NCBI GenBank assembly: GCA_900239685.1
Contig: OENT01000616.1
Span: forward strand, 1 to 64,000
Direction: 5' to 3'
Length of the DNA: 64,000 bases
Origin: Rotaria macrura
Lineage: Eukaryota > Rotifera > Eurotatoria > Philodinida > Philodinidae
How positions within the stretch are numbered: position 1 is the first letter of the stretch; each line of letters opens with the position of its first letter. Below the pieces are notes generated by a model. The model made no database searches. It was not told where the DNA came from and saw only the letters and a list, made by a program, of their open reading frames with translations. Positions 37,516 to 48,742 of the stretch are shown here, one piece after another. The position numbers and the translations under genes were made by a program.

Positions 37516-38678
37516 GTTGCAATGCATATGCGCAACACAACATTTTCTACACAAAATGCTCCTACATGTTTTGATATATACCGAACCATTTTTTTCTTTA
37601 AATATTTTGACACTTGTGTACTAAATAATATTTCCGAATGCACGCAAATTTTCAGTTAATTTATATTTTAGTTATCTATTAGCAACGTTATAATTATCGA
37701 CTTATTCAGCTTTTCTCATTTAATATTGAACCGTCTTTCGTTGTCATCGATTTTTCTGGTATGTATATCAGTAACAAACAAAGAACAACTGGTCAGTGCA
37801 TTAGCCAGATATGCAGCAGTGAAAACATAGAAGACATGTTTAGTTTTACTCATTGGGAATGGATTATTCGTAAAATATACGTTTCAAACAAAATACTTTT
37901 CGTATGACAGAGTATACGAGTTCACAATTGGAATGATGTAATCTATATCATGATCATATTTATAGAAAATTATGTCTTAAGGAACGCACGAATTTTTCTT
38001 CCTACAGAACTGGCAATCCAACACAAACGGTAATTTTTAATCTTCATATACCCAGAAGAATTACACCGACAATCGCATTTGACAGGAATCCGATCCGATT
38101 GCATGGGAATTGATCTCATAATGCCGAAATGCTGTCAGAATACGGGTCAATAAAAGAACATTCGGATTCCTTGTGTTGAAATTCGACTGAATTTCACCAC
38201 GGACTCGAACCAAGGCGTACTGTCATCATCGAATTCTAAGTAGTTCGCTACTCGTTAAATAGGATTCAGCCCTTGAATCTGATCAGATCCGACCAGTTTC
38301 GCTATTGGATTCATCCGCCCAGGATATCAAGGTCACTGAAAATTTGGATTCTCAGATGTGTGGTTCAATCTTTCCATAGAGAAAGTCTCGAGCACGAATA
38401 ATTTTTTGTGTGGGTTTCGAACTTCTCCGCTCTTTGTTTGCATAGAACTAAAAAAATTGTGGGCATAACGTGTCTTTGAAGTAAATCATGTGTTTGGATA
38501 GATTTGATACTCTTAATCCTGGATAGAAGCGAATAAATCGGCGCAATTTTGTAGAATAAATTCACTTGTTTTGTTGAGACCTTCATTTTCAACAAATACT
38601 TATGTTAAACACTAGTTAGCATAATAAAAATGAAAATATTTGGTCTATGTAGCATATATATATATATATATGTATATA

Positions 38679-39600
38679 CAATGTTCCAAAAGTCACTTAC
38701 TAAAGAGACAACTATAAATATCTGCAAAAGTATAATCAAATGAGCTGACATTTTTCCTGATGATAGAGAAAACTGTCAAGTTTTTTTTCACTAGTCAAAA
38801 GTTGAATAGTGACCCTTAGATCTCTTATCATTCATTTTAAAGAAAAAAACTCACAATTCTGCCAAAGATAGAACTCAAGATTTTGAGTTTCTATAGCCTG
38901 ATGCTAAATCATTATGTTCTTAAATTTTCAAAAATTTTGAGTAGTTTATTTAAGTCTTTGAGATTTCTCTATCCTGTCTGCCATCAAAAGAGCCTCACAA
39001 GATACCCTCAAGTATTTTCGCTCTTAAAAGCTCTGAAAACACGAGCGACTACAGTTAAACTTTAGTAAAGTACTCCTATGGATAGTGAACGAAGAAGCGA
39101 GAGCATTCAAGAAGTTATTGACAGATCCTATTTTGTATAGCTTTTTCGTTGATTTTTGGTAAAAAATGCTTCCTATTTTTGTCAAGAGCCGATAGTACTT
39201 TAGTCAAAATACTGGAAAAAGTTAAAGAGCGTTGAGTGGAGCAATACGACACTTTCTAATCTTTAGACCAAAGCACTATCGGTTTTTGATGAAAATAGCA
39301 AGCATTTTTTTTTTACCAAAATGATCATCATAAAAAATTCGGCAAAATGGAATCTGTCAATAAGTTTAGGGACGCGTTTGTTATTTTTCTTAGTGACTTG
39401 ATAGAAGTGTGTGTGGAAAAAAAATTGATCGAATCTCGTATATAAGTAGACGATGCTAGAAATTAAGTGTGTTAATAAATTGCTGCTACATGAATAATGA
39501 CTGAATGTTTCTTCTGCCGTCAGGAAAAAGTTAACTCGTTTTTCAAAAACCCAATGAAGACATATAATTTTCTTTTTGGTAGGTGACTTTTGGGACATCC
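38679..39600. mobile_element. Tc1/mariner-like non-autonomous foldback element
   Basis: About 922 bp between TA dinucleotides (38677-38678 and 39601-39602). The left end includes GTTCCAAAAGTCACTTAC. The right end, complemented, includes GTCCCAAAAGTCACCTAC. A second inverted pair lies near the centre: ATGCTTCCTATTTTTGTC, followed by CCGATAGTACTTTAGTC, at about 39160-39206, against its diverged complement at about 39266-39320. TA flanks and GTCCCAAAAGTCA-type ends fit Tc1/mariner relatives. The 111-codon minus-strand frame at 39263-39598 covers the right terminal repeat and shows no transposase motif. Divergence of the ends suggests a middle-aged or old copy. Confidence 0.6.
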
Positions 39601-39987
39601 TATATTTGTAAAAGTTCTATTTGGGACTAATCCATAGCATTCTTTTCTGAAATCTAATGGCGAAAAACGGTGACTTATGAATACGAATAATTAGATTGAT
39701 GGGTATTTTATCAAAATTCAGACTACTTTGGGAATAGATGTAACAAAATTTCTCAAGCCACATGTAGGAACCAAGGAACCTATCACTTCACCAGATCAAA
39801 CAGTTCAAGTTTGAAAAAAATGTAATTATGGAAACAGAGAAAATACTAATGAATGACTATCAATCTCCTTCCTTATTGCACAATCCTTTTTTATATAAAT
39901 ATCCAACTGGTTTGACAGATTATTAATCGTGATAGATGTCTTCATTCTAAAAAGAATGTTTCTAACAAGACTTTCTTTCCTACCCCG

Positions 39988-40011
39988 CCCCCCCCCCCCC
40001 CCCCCCCCCCC
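39988..40011. repeat. Poly-C run (24 bases)
   Basis: An uninterrupted run of 24 C preceded by CCCCG, in otherwise AT-rich DNA. The opposite strand is a G-run able to form a quadruplex. The length may vary or be misestimated by sequencing. Confidence 0.85.
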
Positions 40012-40917
40012 ACTATTCGTCCATCTTCCTTGCAGAGCAATACGATAATTTCCTTGCTTTTATCCAAAGTCGACATAAAAATAGTCGAAACATTTTGTCG
40101 CAATTTCGTAATCGGTGAACAAGATATGTAACATCGTTCGAGTTATTTATGCAGATAATTATCATTTAACTGCAAGTAGGCTGATGTAAATTGAATAAGG
40201 AAACCATAGATCATTAGTAACTGTTGGTCACAAGTCTATGAATTCGCCACAAATACGTTGTTTTCTATATCCTTCCCTTAAGATACGCCTCGTCTAATAT
40301 GTACATAATCTATACAATAGGAAATAGAATCAATCATAACTATTATGCTGATCACTAACTTTAGCCTACTGTTCATTTTGCACGAAGACTACGAAAGCAA
40401 AAAGTACAAGAAAATAAAATTTATCACGATAGTTGATCTCATAATCATCCACCGGCTACCCGTAATTTAGGTCGACAATGTACGCATATTATCTCGCACG
40501 CATCACTTTTCATGAACGTCGAATACTGCAATTTTTTACAAAATTATGATATCGTGAATGATTCTATTCCTCTCATACATAGAAGATTATTGAATCGTGC
40601 AGTTACCAAAGTAATTAAAAGAAATGCAACAATCGAGCGCATCGAACGAGTATTCAATTGATAATAAAACAGCATGGAACTGAATGTAATTTAATTATGA
40701 ACACTCTTGAACATAGGATAAAAAGAAATAAAAATAGCTCTTTACATGATATTTTTATCAAAGAGTCTCAGAAATTCCTAGTCAACTGTAGTTATAAAAT
40801 TGTCAATAAAAGTTCGAAAATTCATTTTACTCATTGAAACCATCGCGGACAAAAACTGATTTCAAAAATTGAAATCAAAGAAATCAGTTTGTTCCCTTTG
40901 CTTTAGGGTACTACTGT
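40012..40917. other. Intergenic region, nothing recognised
   Basis: About 0.9 kb of AT-rich sequence between the poly-C run and the older palindrome. No open frame, inverted repeat end or RNA gene was seen. Confidence 0.5.
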
Positions 40918-42464
40918 GAAGGACGAGGACGCATAAAACCACGAATCGACCCTTTGGTATTTTCTCTGCAAAACCCTATTGAATTTTACATCAATGAAAA
41001 GAGCACATCGAGACAAACATTTTGGTACCAAACTTATCAGATTTTGAGTGAATTTTGAAAGTTAAAACGTAGAAAAAAAACTCATTGTTCTTCATTAACT
41101 CAAAAATTGATCCGCGAGCACGGTACGAAATTATATAGTAAATATATGAGATAAAATAACATATTGCTTATGAATTTCATAGTTCTTGAAATGCAATTCC
41201 ATTCTACATATAAATTATTTATTAATTATCTATCTATAATGGTAAAGATTGAATGCATTAAGTAGCCCCGTTAGTGAATTCCCTATATTTGTGATTTTCG
41301 AGGGACTTTCAACAAACATTCGAACGTGAAAGTTAGAGTAACCAAACTTTTGCTTGCGACCAGTTTGTAGCCTTTTTCAACAGCTACAATTTCGTTATGT
41401 TAGTAGACAAAAATGAATATAACCGCGAGAAAAATTCAGACGCGCACTCTTCTCGGGGTAGTATTTCGAACATGTTTTACTGCAAAACAAACTGTCTAGT
41501 CCCAAACAATTACAATATTCTAAATGGACAGGAGAAATTGAGTCGATTCGTATATGCTTCAAGTTTTTCAGGAACAGTTTTTTTTTCATCGAAATATTTC
41601 ACCCTCTTTCCCCTCAGGGAATTTTCAAAAATAAAATTTCTCGAACTGATCAATTGATAGTTTATTTCCATGCCATTTCACTTTCATTGCCATTTTAGAA
41701 GCTCAAGCACCTCATCTCACAGGAAAATCGTTATTTTTGAGAGACTTCAAATTTTGAAAATTCCCTGAGGGGGAAGAGAGTGAAATATTTCGATGAAGAA
41801 AACTGTCTCTGAAAAAATTGAAGCATCTACAAGTCGACTCAATTTCTCCTGTCCATTTAGAATATTGTAATTGTTTGGGACTAGACAGTTTGTTTTGCAG
41901 TAAAACATGTTCGAAATACTACCCCGAGAAGAGTGCACGTCTGAATTTTTCTAGTGGTTATATTTATTTTTGTCTACTAACATAACGAAATTGCAGCTGT
42001 TGAAAAGGGCTACAAACTGGTCACAAGCAAAAGTTTGGTTACTCTAACTTTCACGTTCGAATGTTTGTTGAAAGTCCCTCGAAAATCACAAATATAGGGA
42101 ATTCACTAACGGAGCTACTTAATGTATTCAGTCTTTACCAATATAGATAGATGATTAATAAATAATTTATCTGTAGAAAGGAATTGCATTTCAAGAGCTA
42201 TGAAATTCATAATCAATATGTTATTTTATCTCATATATTTACTATATAATTTCGTACCGTGCTCGCGGATCAATTTTTGAGTTAATGACGAAAAATGAGT
42301 TTTTTGTTTCTACGTTTTAACTTTCAAAATTCACTCAAAATCTGATAAGTTTGGTATCAAAATGTTTGTCTCGACGTGCTCTTTTCATTGATGTAAAATT
42401 CAACAGGGTTTGTCAGAGAAAATACCAAAGGGCCGATTCGTGGTCTCATGCGCTCTCGTCCTTT
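40918..42464. repeat. Older 1.55-kb palindrome with 713-bp arms
   Basis: The left arm (40918-41630) and right arm (41752-42464) are reverse complements with scattered mismatches (roughly 5-10% by eye) around a 121-bp spacer (41631-41751). Shared blocks include CCACGAATCG, GAATTCCCTATATTTG and TCGGGGTAGTATTTCG in inverse orientation. Arm lengths match almost exactly. No target duplication was seen, so it may be a foldback transposon or an old inverted duplication. Short frames such as 41395-41657 simply mirror each other in the two arms. Confidence 0.85.
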
Positions 42465-42790
42465 GTCATTATTGTTCAACAATGAAGGAAAAATTCAGTC
42501 ACATTTTAGGATATTAAAAATTTTATTCTCGTCTACGCAATTGAATATGTAGCACACATCCAAAAGAAACCTCTTTACTCTAGTATTTGTTCTCGTGTTG
42601 TTCTTACGATATTCAGCAAGCACTTGTAAATATAGTACACAGTACACTCATGCACCATTAATGACGTCAAAACAAAACATTCGAGAAAACTATCTTATTT
42701 CAAGAAGCATATAGACATATTACCAGCTTTCAAGACTTATGTCAAGTTTGTAACTATTTTTTTCGATTTTCTATTACATATAAATTTTAC

Positions 42791-42947
42791 CTCGTTGCTC
42801 ACTTAGAAAAGTTTTAGTTAATTTTGAATTCATTTGTTGATAATCTTCACTAACCATAGAATCATTTGTGTTCATAGCCGCAAATGCATTTTGATTTTGA
42901 TTTAAATTATTACTAATATCTTCTGATGAATCAAGTATCGTTGACAT
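42791..42947 (-). CDS. Orphan first-exon candidate, unknown protein
   Basis: The minus strand reads ATG at 42947, then 52 codons of hydrophilic, Asn/Ser-rich sequence (MSTILDSSEDISNN, later LTKTFLSEQRG). It ends at a good donor, CGAG/GTAAAA, at 42790. The codon usage resembles the nearby genes, and an AT dinucleotide stretch that could act as a TATA region lies just upstream (about 42994-43012). No downstream exon is visible before the older palindrome begins about 330 bp away. It may be the first exon of a truncated gene, or chance. Low confidence. Confidence 0.3.
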
Positions 42948-43214
42948 AATCGTTATAATCGATCGTTCGAAAGAGATAAATATGAATGGCAAATATATAT
43001 ATATATATATACTTTTATGTATATTATTCGTACCGATATTAGAATATGAATAGAAGAGAATAATGTCTATTTGTATCGATTATTTACTTTTAACTAGTTA
43101 AGATAGACCGAGATAGACTCGCAGAGAACAGAATGAATTATACAGTTTAAGGCGCGATTTTTAATTAGTTTTTATTTGCTTTTTAACTATAAAAAACAAC
43201 AACAACAGCAATAT

Positions 43215-46200
43215 TTATAATGAAGCTGATTTCGTGTGATGATAGTAATTCAACATTTTTGAAGTATTATGTGTTTTATTATTTTGATTATCAGATGATG
43301 ATTTGATGATCGATGTTAAATAAGTGCAACCATTGTGAGAAGTTTTAAATGCTGATAATGTTTCAAACGTTGCAGATTGTCTGATGTGCTTTCGTCGGCG
43401 TTTTCTTAATGATAATTTTGAAAAAGATATAGTTGTTCGAGAAACATCGGTTGTTTGACATAGACAAATTGTTTGTTTAAATGTGTCACGAAAGGCTTGT
43501 GACATACAACAATAAAGAATAAAATTAACAGAATTATTTATTAAAGCTAATATATCAAATGTATCACCTGCAAGAAGAAATATATTATATTATTTAGTTT
43601 TAGCTATAATTCTCAAGCTCAAATGATAGGATAATTTACCGAGATTTCTATAAATTTGGAAGTAATGTTTTGAATAAGTTTTTGATAGAAATGTTAATAA
43701 TAATATTGCACCTTGGGGTAATTCTGTAACAAGAAATAAAACACAAACGATAACTAACATTAATGTTGTACGACGATTTTCCATTTCACGTTTTCGACCA
43801 CGTAAACGTCCTGTGTTGGCTAATCCAGATATTTTATTTGGTACACGTCGATGCAGAATTTGTGATTTTTCCAATGCATTTCGTAATTGTTGAATTAATA
43901 AAAAACTGAATAGAAGTAAAAATACACATGGGACTAATTTAAATATAACACTATGCAATACAAAAACGGTTTCACGTAATGATAAGGATTTACTGAATGC
44001 TGTTTCTTCAAAACGATAAATAACTATCATTTCGGAATCAGCTGATGGTACATATGTATCATTATAATATATTTTAACGATTTGATGTTCGACATAGGAT
44101 GGTATACAAAGAATTGTTGATAATATGACAACAATACTAACACCAATGAAGGCACGGTCAGGTGATGACACATAAGCGGCTAGAGGCTTACATCTGAGAA
44201 ATACATATCGAAAAGCAGCAAGATACACAGTTAACCTAAATAGAAAAGGAATAAATATAATTGAAAGCTCCCTATCATAAATCAAAACCAATACAAATGA
44301 TTATGTTAACAGTCTCTGGCACTTTTCAATGTGTTTAGCTGTCGATCGAGAATAAGAATTGAATTTAAAACTTGCATGATAACTCTAAAGAATACATTTA
44401 TTATTCCTTTTGTACACTTGTGCAAATGATGTTGATTTTAGAACACTAATCTTTGCTTCGGAAACATCGAAATATGTATCTTTGTAGTTCTCTAAGAAAA
44501 ATTTAGTCCACAACTAGTGATGAACAAAGATTTATATAAATTCAAGTTACATTTCTTTTTAAATAGACTTCAAAATAATGAACATTCCTTGCATGATACA
44601 AGAGACATTCGTTTTTTAAATAATTGATTGAAAGAATGACATGATAAGAATGTTTATATTAAATTTTTAATTATTGTTATCATCATGCAGAAAAGTTACA
44701 ATAGCATATGCTCTTCCACTAGTCTTTTTTAGAGAACGCACGCATGACTTTGCCATAGAGTACGCTACATACGCTGTAACATGCAATGTATTGCTACATT
44801 GTAGAAGATACCGATAGTTTTCATGAAAAATACATTTTCTTTCGTGCAGAACGGTTGACATAACCAAAAATATTACATGGCAAACATATCTAATCCTACT
44901 GTCACTTCTGTTTCTTTATATATTGTTTGAATACCAACAGAGCTACAGAAATGTTGCATTCGCGTTGCTTCCAATAGAGCGTGAGAATTGCTCATTGAGA
45001 AAATTTAGTTCGTTTTCTACTAATAGACAGATCGAAATGTTTGATGTTTCAAAATACTTGATGAAATCGAAAAATTTTACAAATATGCTCAGATAGAAAA
45101 TTGTCGTACGATCAAAACCACAAAGTTGATAAAGAGAAGTACAATTCATCGATTTATCGTGCAAGTTGGCCGTCGCTATTGCTATGGAAATCGTAAATGC
45201 AAATGTAATGAATGTGATGTGAACTTTCAAAATAAATATGAATATACAAGATACAAAACTAAATACATGTACGACGGTGTGACCATCAATTTTTCATTCA
45301 AGAAGTCTAATTAAAATGACCTCGTAAAACTTGATATTCTTTTATCTTAATATATGCTTTCTACCATGTTCTTAGTCATAAAACATGATGCTTTACTAGA
45401 TTCTATCATTGGAGTTAATATTATTTTTGACAAATAATTTATTTATTGTGAGCTTTGTTCACAATTAAAAGTATGTTAAAAATATGATGAGTTCGAATAA
45501 AATCGATGATCTCAGCATGTAATATCGCATCGTTACCAATCACATCGAAAAAAGTATCTTTTTCAAAGAATGAAAACTTTCTACACATTTTTCAAGGCTC
45601 CACTGAAAGAATTTTTTCAGTGTAACATCTTCGCAAATCTTTTCTTCCTTTCGTGATTGGTTTTTAAGTTACATAACTTTTTGAAAAAGAAAACTATCTT
45701 GCCTTCAAGATACGTTATTGTTACATTATACTAGAAACAAACTGAATAAAGAACATTCGTCTCGTTCATTATATATATTTATTTGATACGTTGAATTTTT
45801 CCATCGATTAAATGTTAAGCTCTACTGAAAGTGTAAATAGAACTAATAGATCAAATAATCATATGATTATGATGGCACATGGAATTATTAAAGTAATCTG
45901 GTATCATTAATGAGTATCAAATGAATTTTCACTATAAACTAAAGAGTCGTACAATGAATAGATCATCAAAAGCTAATTAGTGATAATATCTGTAAATATA
46001 GATATTATCACATGAACAAAACCTTTCGTCTTTTCACCGAACTATTCCAGGAAAATGTATTTCATCTATGATACTATCGATATCTTGACTTTCGAACAGT
46101 TTTAGTTATCATTCATGACAGTACATGTACAAGGCACATTGACGTCGCTACGTAAGTCGATACATCTAACATGAGCATGCAAGAGTATTGCATGCAAATT

Positions 46201-47395
46201 GGTGCAAAGAACCATCTCTCGCGTGTTTTATTTTACAAGGTAAAAACAAAGCAAATAAGGACAGTGTTTTCATGCGTGTGCTTGTAACATGCATTTCTTG
46301 GCATGTATCATTATCTTCCATTCAAACGACACAATTATATATACAGGGAAAATAACGTTTTTAGCAATCACATCATATACAACATGTTAAAAATGATGTT
46401 AACAGTATGTGCGAGTTTCTGATAATTTTTCTTAAACAGAATCATACTTCAAATACTCGTATTTGACAACGTATCATCAAGAAAAACAGCACATAATTTC
46501 GATGTAAAAGCTTTTCGTCATTAAGTTGCATGATTAAATATATTTAAATACAAAGATTTTCCTTTTCGTATTACATAAGCCCAAATGAGTTCAATCATAA
46601 GAAAAAGAAGGACACAAACACGTATCTCTTGTTGTTTTTATTTTAAAGCAATCTGAACACGAATACATATATATATATATGTATCTATATAGCATGAATT
46701 CAATGAGTACACTTGGAAACTAATAAACCTATCTCTTGGAAAGATTTAATGACTAGTTTTTTCTTTTTTTTTCAGAATTTGCTCATTAGCACAACTTGAG
46801 AGAAAATGCTAATTTCTACCTGATGATTAGAATAATCTCTTGAAATTTAATTTATTGGTTTTTTACTTTTCAAAAATACTTACCATGTACTAATACAATG
46901 CAATGTTAATGTAAACAACATTTGTATCATAAAAAATTTAACTTGAAAATATGATGTCGGGTCAGGTTCACTCTTAAGTTCATCTCTTGGTAGACAATAA
47001 AAAATGATAACTGCTGGTAAAACAAATAACATTTTGAGTAAATCTGATAAAGCTAAAGATGTTAAAATAGTATTTGTCGATGAACGCATTAATGGACGGG
47101 TTAAAACAATAATATTGAATAAGTTGCACGTTAAACCAAACAAACATACGACACTAGATATAATACCATGATAGTTACGATAAAGAAGTCTATAACGAAC
47201 AAGTGAACTATTATTAGAATCATCATCAAGATGATTATTAATCGTTTCTGATGATACAATTGTTTGTGTTACATTTAACATTAGTTGTTGAGCAAACGTT
47301 GAAGTTAAATATGTATTTGATCGGTCTTCTGACATCGACTGTAATGATGATGGTGTTGAATATGACGGCATAGCGTCAAAAAATGATTCAATCAA
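43215..47395 (-). CDS. Peptide GPCR, FMRFamide/myosuppressin-receptor-like
   Basis: Seven-transmembrane receptor, probably for a neuropeptide. Three exons (47395-46884, 44235-43640, 43567-43215) join in frame to 486 residues. The extracellular N-terminus (~75 residues) has Asn-glycosylation sites (NVTQT, NNSS). TM1 is GIISSVVCLFGLTCNLFNIIVL and TM2 starts NTILTSLALSDLLKM. The first junction lies inside TM3 (CISTW/LTVYLAAFRY), where FRY replaces DRY, as in the DMSR/FMRFaR class. TM6 contains LVTELPQGAILLL, and TM7 contains NNSVNFILYCCMSQAFRDTF; the TELPQG and N-S-V-N-F-I-L-Y-C patterns are typical of insect myosuppressin and nematode DMSR receptors. A Ser/Thr-rich ~80-residue tail follows. The first intron is 2,648 bp, very long for this window. 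The ligand cannot be told from sequence. Confidence 0.88.
44236..46883. other. 2.6-kb first intron of the GPCR gene
   Basis: It begins with GTAAGT and ends TATTTAG on the minus strand. A 95-codon minus-strand frame at 44943-45230 starts without ATG. A 12-bp-stem hairpin lies near 45980-46011. No nested gene or recognisable transposon end could be supported. Confidence 0.6.
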
Positions 47396-47698
47396 TCTAG
47401 CTAAAATACGTATACAATACGATAATAGATTATTCCATTAATGTGTTTGTATATTCAGAAAAAGTATCTACGAATATACACAGTTTAGCTAGGAAAAGGG
47501 CATAATGTAATGTCTGTTCAATTACTGTGTAGAGGCTGTTAAGCTGTCTTCTTCTCTAATACATTCTTTTACTTTCTCTCGGTTACTACTATCCTATGGC
47601 ATAACAGAACTTTGATCGACAGGAGTAACATGAAATATACTAATATTAGCGAACATTGGAAAAAAAAAGATTCTATGTTTATGTGACCCTCTTACACA

Positions 47699-47757
47699 TT
47701 GTTTATAGTAGACTTAACATTCTTTGACAGATCACATTCATAGTCTACTATAAACAA
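47699..47757. repeat. Short perfect inverted repeat (16-bp stem, 27-nt loop)
   Basis: TTGTTTATAGTAGACT at 47699-47714 and its exact complement at 47742-47757. It lies about 300 bp upstream of the GPCR start. It could be a hairpin RNA or a small element remnant; nothing further supports either. Confidence 0.6.
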
Positions 47758-48710
47758 CCTCAATAATATAGTAACTTTCGTTGTTAGAAAAAAAATGTAG
47801 TTGAGTATGAAAAAGGAAATAATTAAAAATTGTTTATCAGCTTACTTTTGATTAACTGAGATTTGAACTGCAAATCAAATGAATATAGATATACTTAATT
47901 AAAATACGAAACTACGAAGACGAATATCTATTTGATACTAATACAGGTCAAGTCGAATAAAGTAGATTAGAAAAAGAACAGAAAATCAGTAAGTCTTTGC
48001 AAATGATTAATATTTAGATCTTCTCCTTCATAGATACTACATATGATACACAGTTCAGGAAAATAACGGAACATTGAAGTACTTTATTTAGTAAACTTCG
48101 ATGCCCGTACGATTTATTGAGTATGTATCAGTTTTGTTTTCTTATTCATGCGATGAACAACATTGATATATAGATTTGCTACTGAAAAAGATCAAATTAA
48201 ACAGTGCTCTACTTGCACTATGCTTACTATTCTTATCATGCTTTTAATCGCTCACTAAGACGAATAGCTCAGCTCCTTGACAATAGAAAATACATTCTTA
48301 GATGATCATCATCACGACACATTGTCTGGATGTTCGGTGTGAATAATCATGTTGGAAAAATATCTCGTTTATCGATCGAATCATTCGTCTATATAAATGA
48401 AAAACTTACTAATGATGTTGAAAAATAGTATTATTCATTGATTCTTGGTTCTTTAAACAAAGATGAGAGCACTTTAACTAAAAAAAAACATGATATCCAT
48501 AATTGTGTCGAAGAAGAGGAAAATTTTCCCAGTGCACTAATTTGTTTATATCTGTTTCTCTGCATGTTAATCTCTTGTAAACGATGAAACAGATGATACA
48601 GAATAAAAAAAACTACAACTGAAATGAAGACAATGGCTAATTATCATTGTTAATGGTCAAATAAAATAAATTACATATCGATTTGTTTAGACTAAAAACG
48701 TCTATGTTGT

Positions 48711-48742
48711 GTAACTAATTAAATGGCACTTTAATTAGTTAC
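48711..48742. repeat. Short perfect hairpin (13-bp stem)
   Basis: GTAACTAATTAAA and its exact complement are separated by the 6-nt loop TGGCAC. The function is unknown; it may be a terminator-like or remnant structure. Confidence 0.6.

Noticed and set aside
38180-38280. tRNA-like B box (GGTTCGAGTCC) on the minus strand
   Set aside because: The T arm pairs only partly, and neither acceptor nor anticodon stem can be formed upstream at the right distance. At most it is a decayed tRNA-derived repeat.
41395-41938. Mirror-image short frames sharing a Ser-rich segment
   Set aside because: They are the same sequence read from the two arms of the 40918-42464 palindrome, with no coding evidence.
44943-45230. 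Small secreted-looking protein inside the GPCR intron (hydrophobic start)
   Set aside because: The frame begins with TTG and no in-frame ATG exists upstream before the frame loses plausibility. There is no confirmed splice structure.
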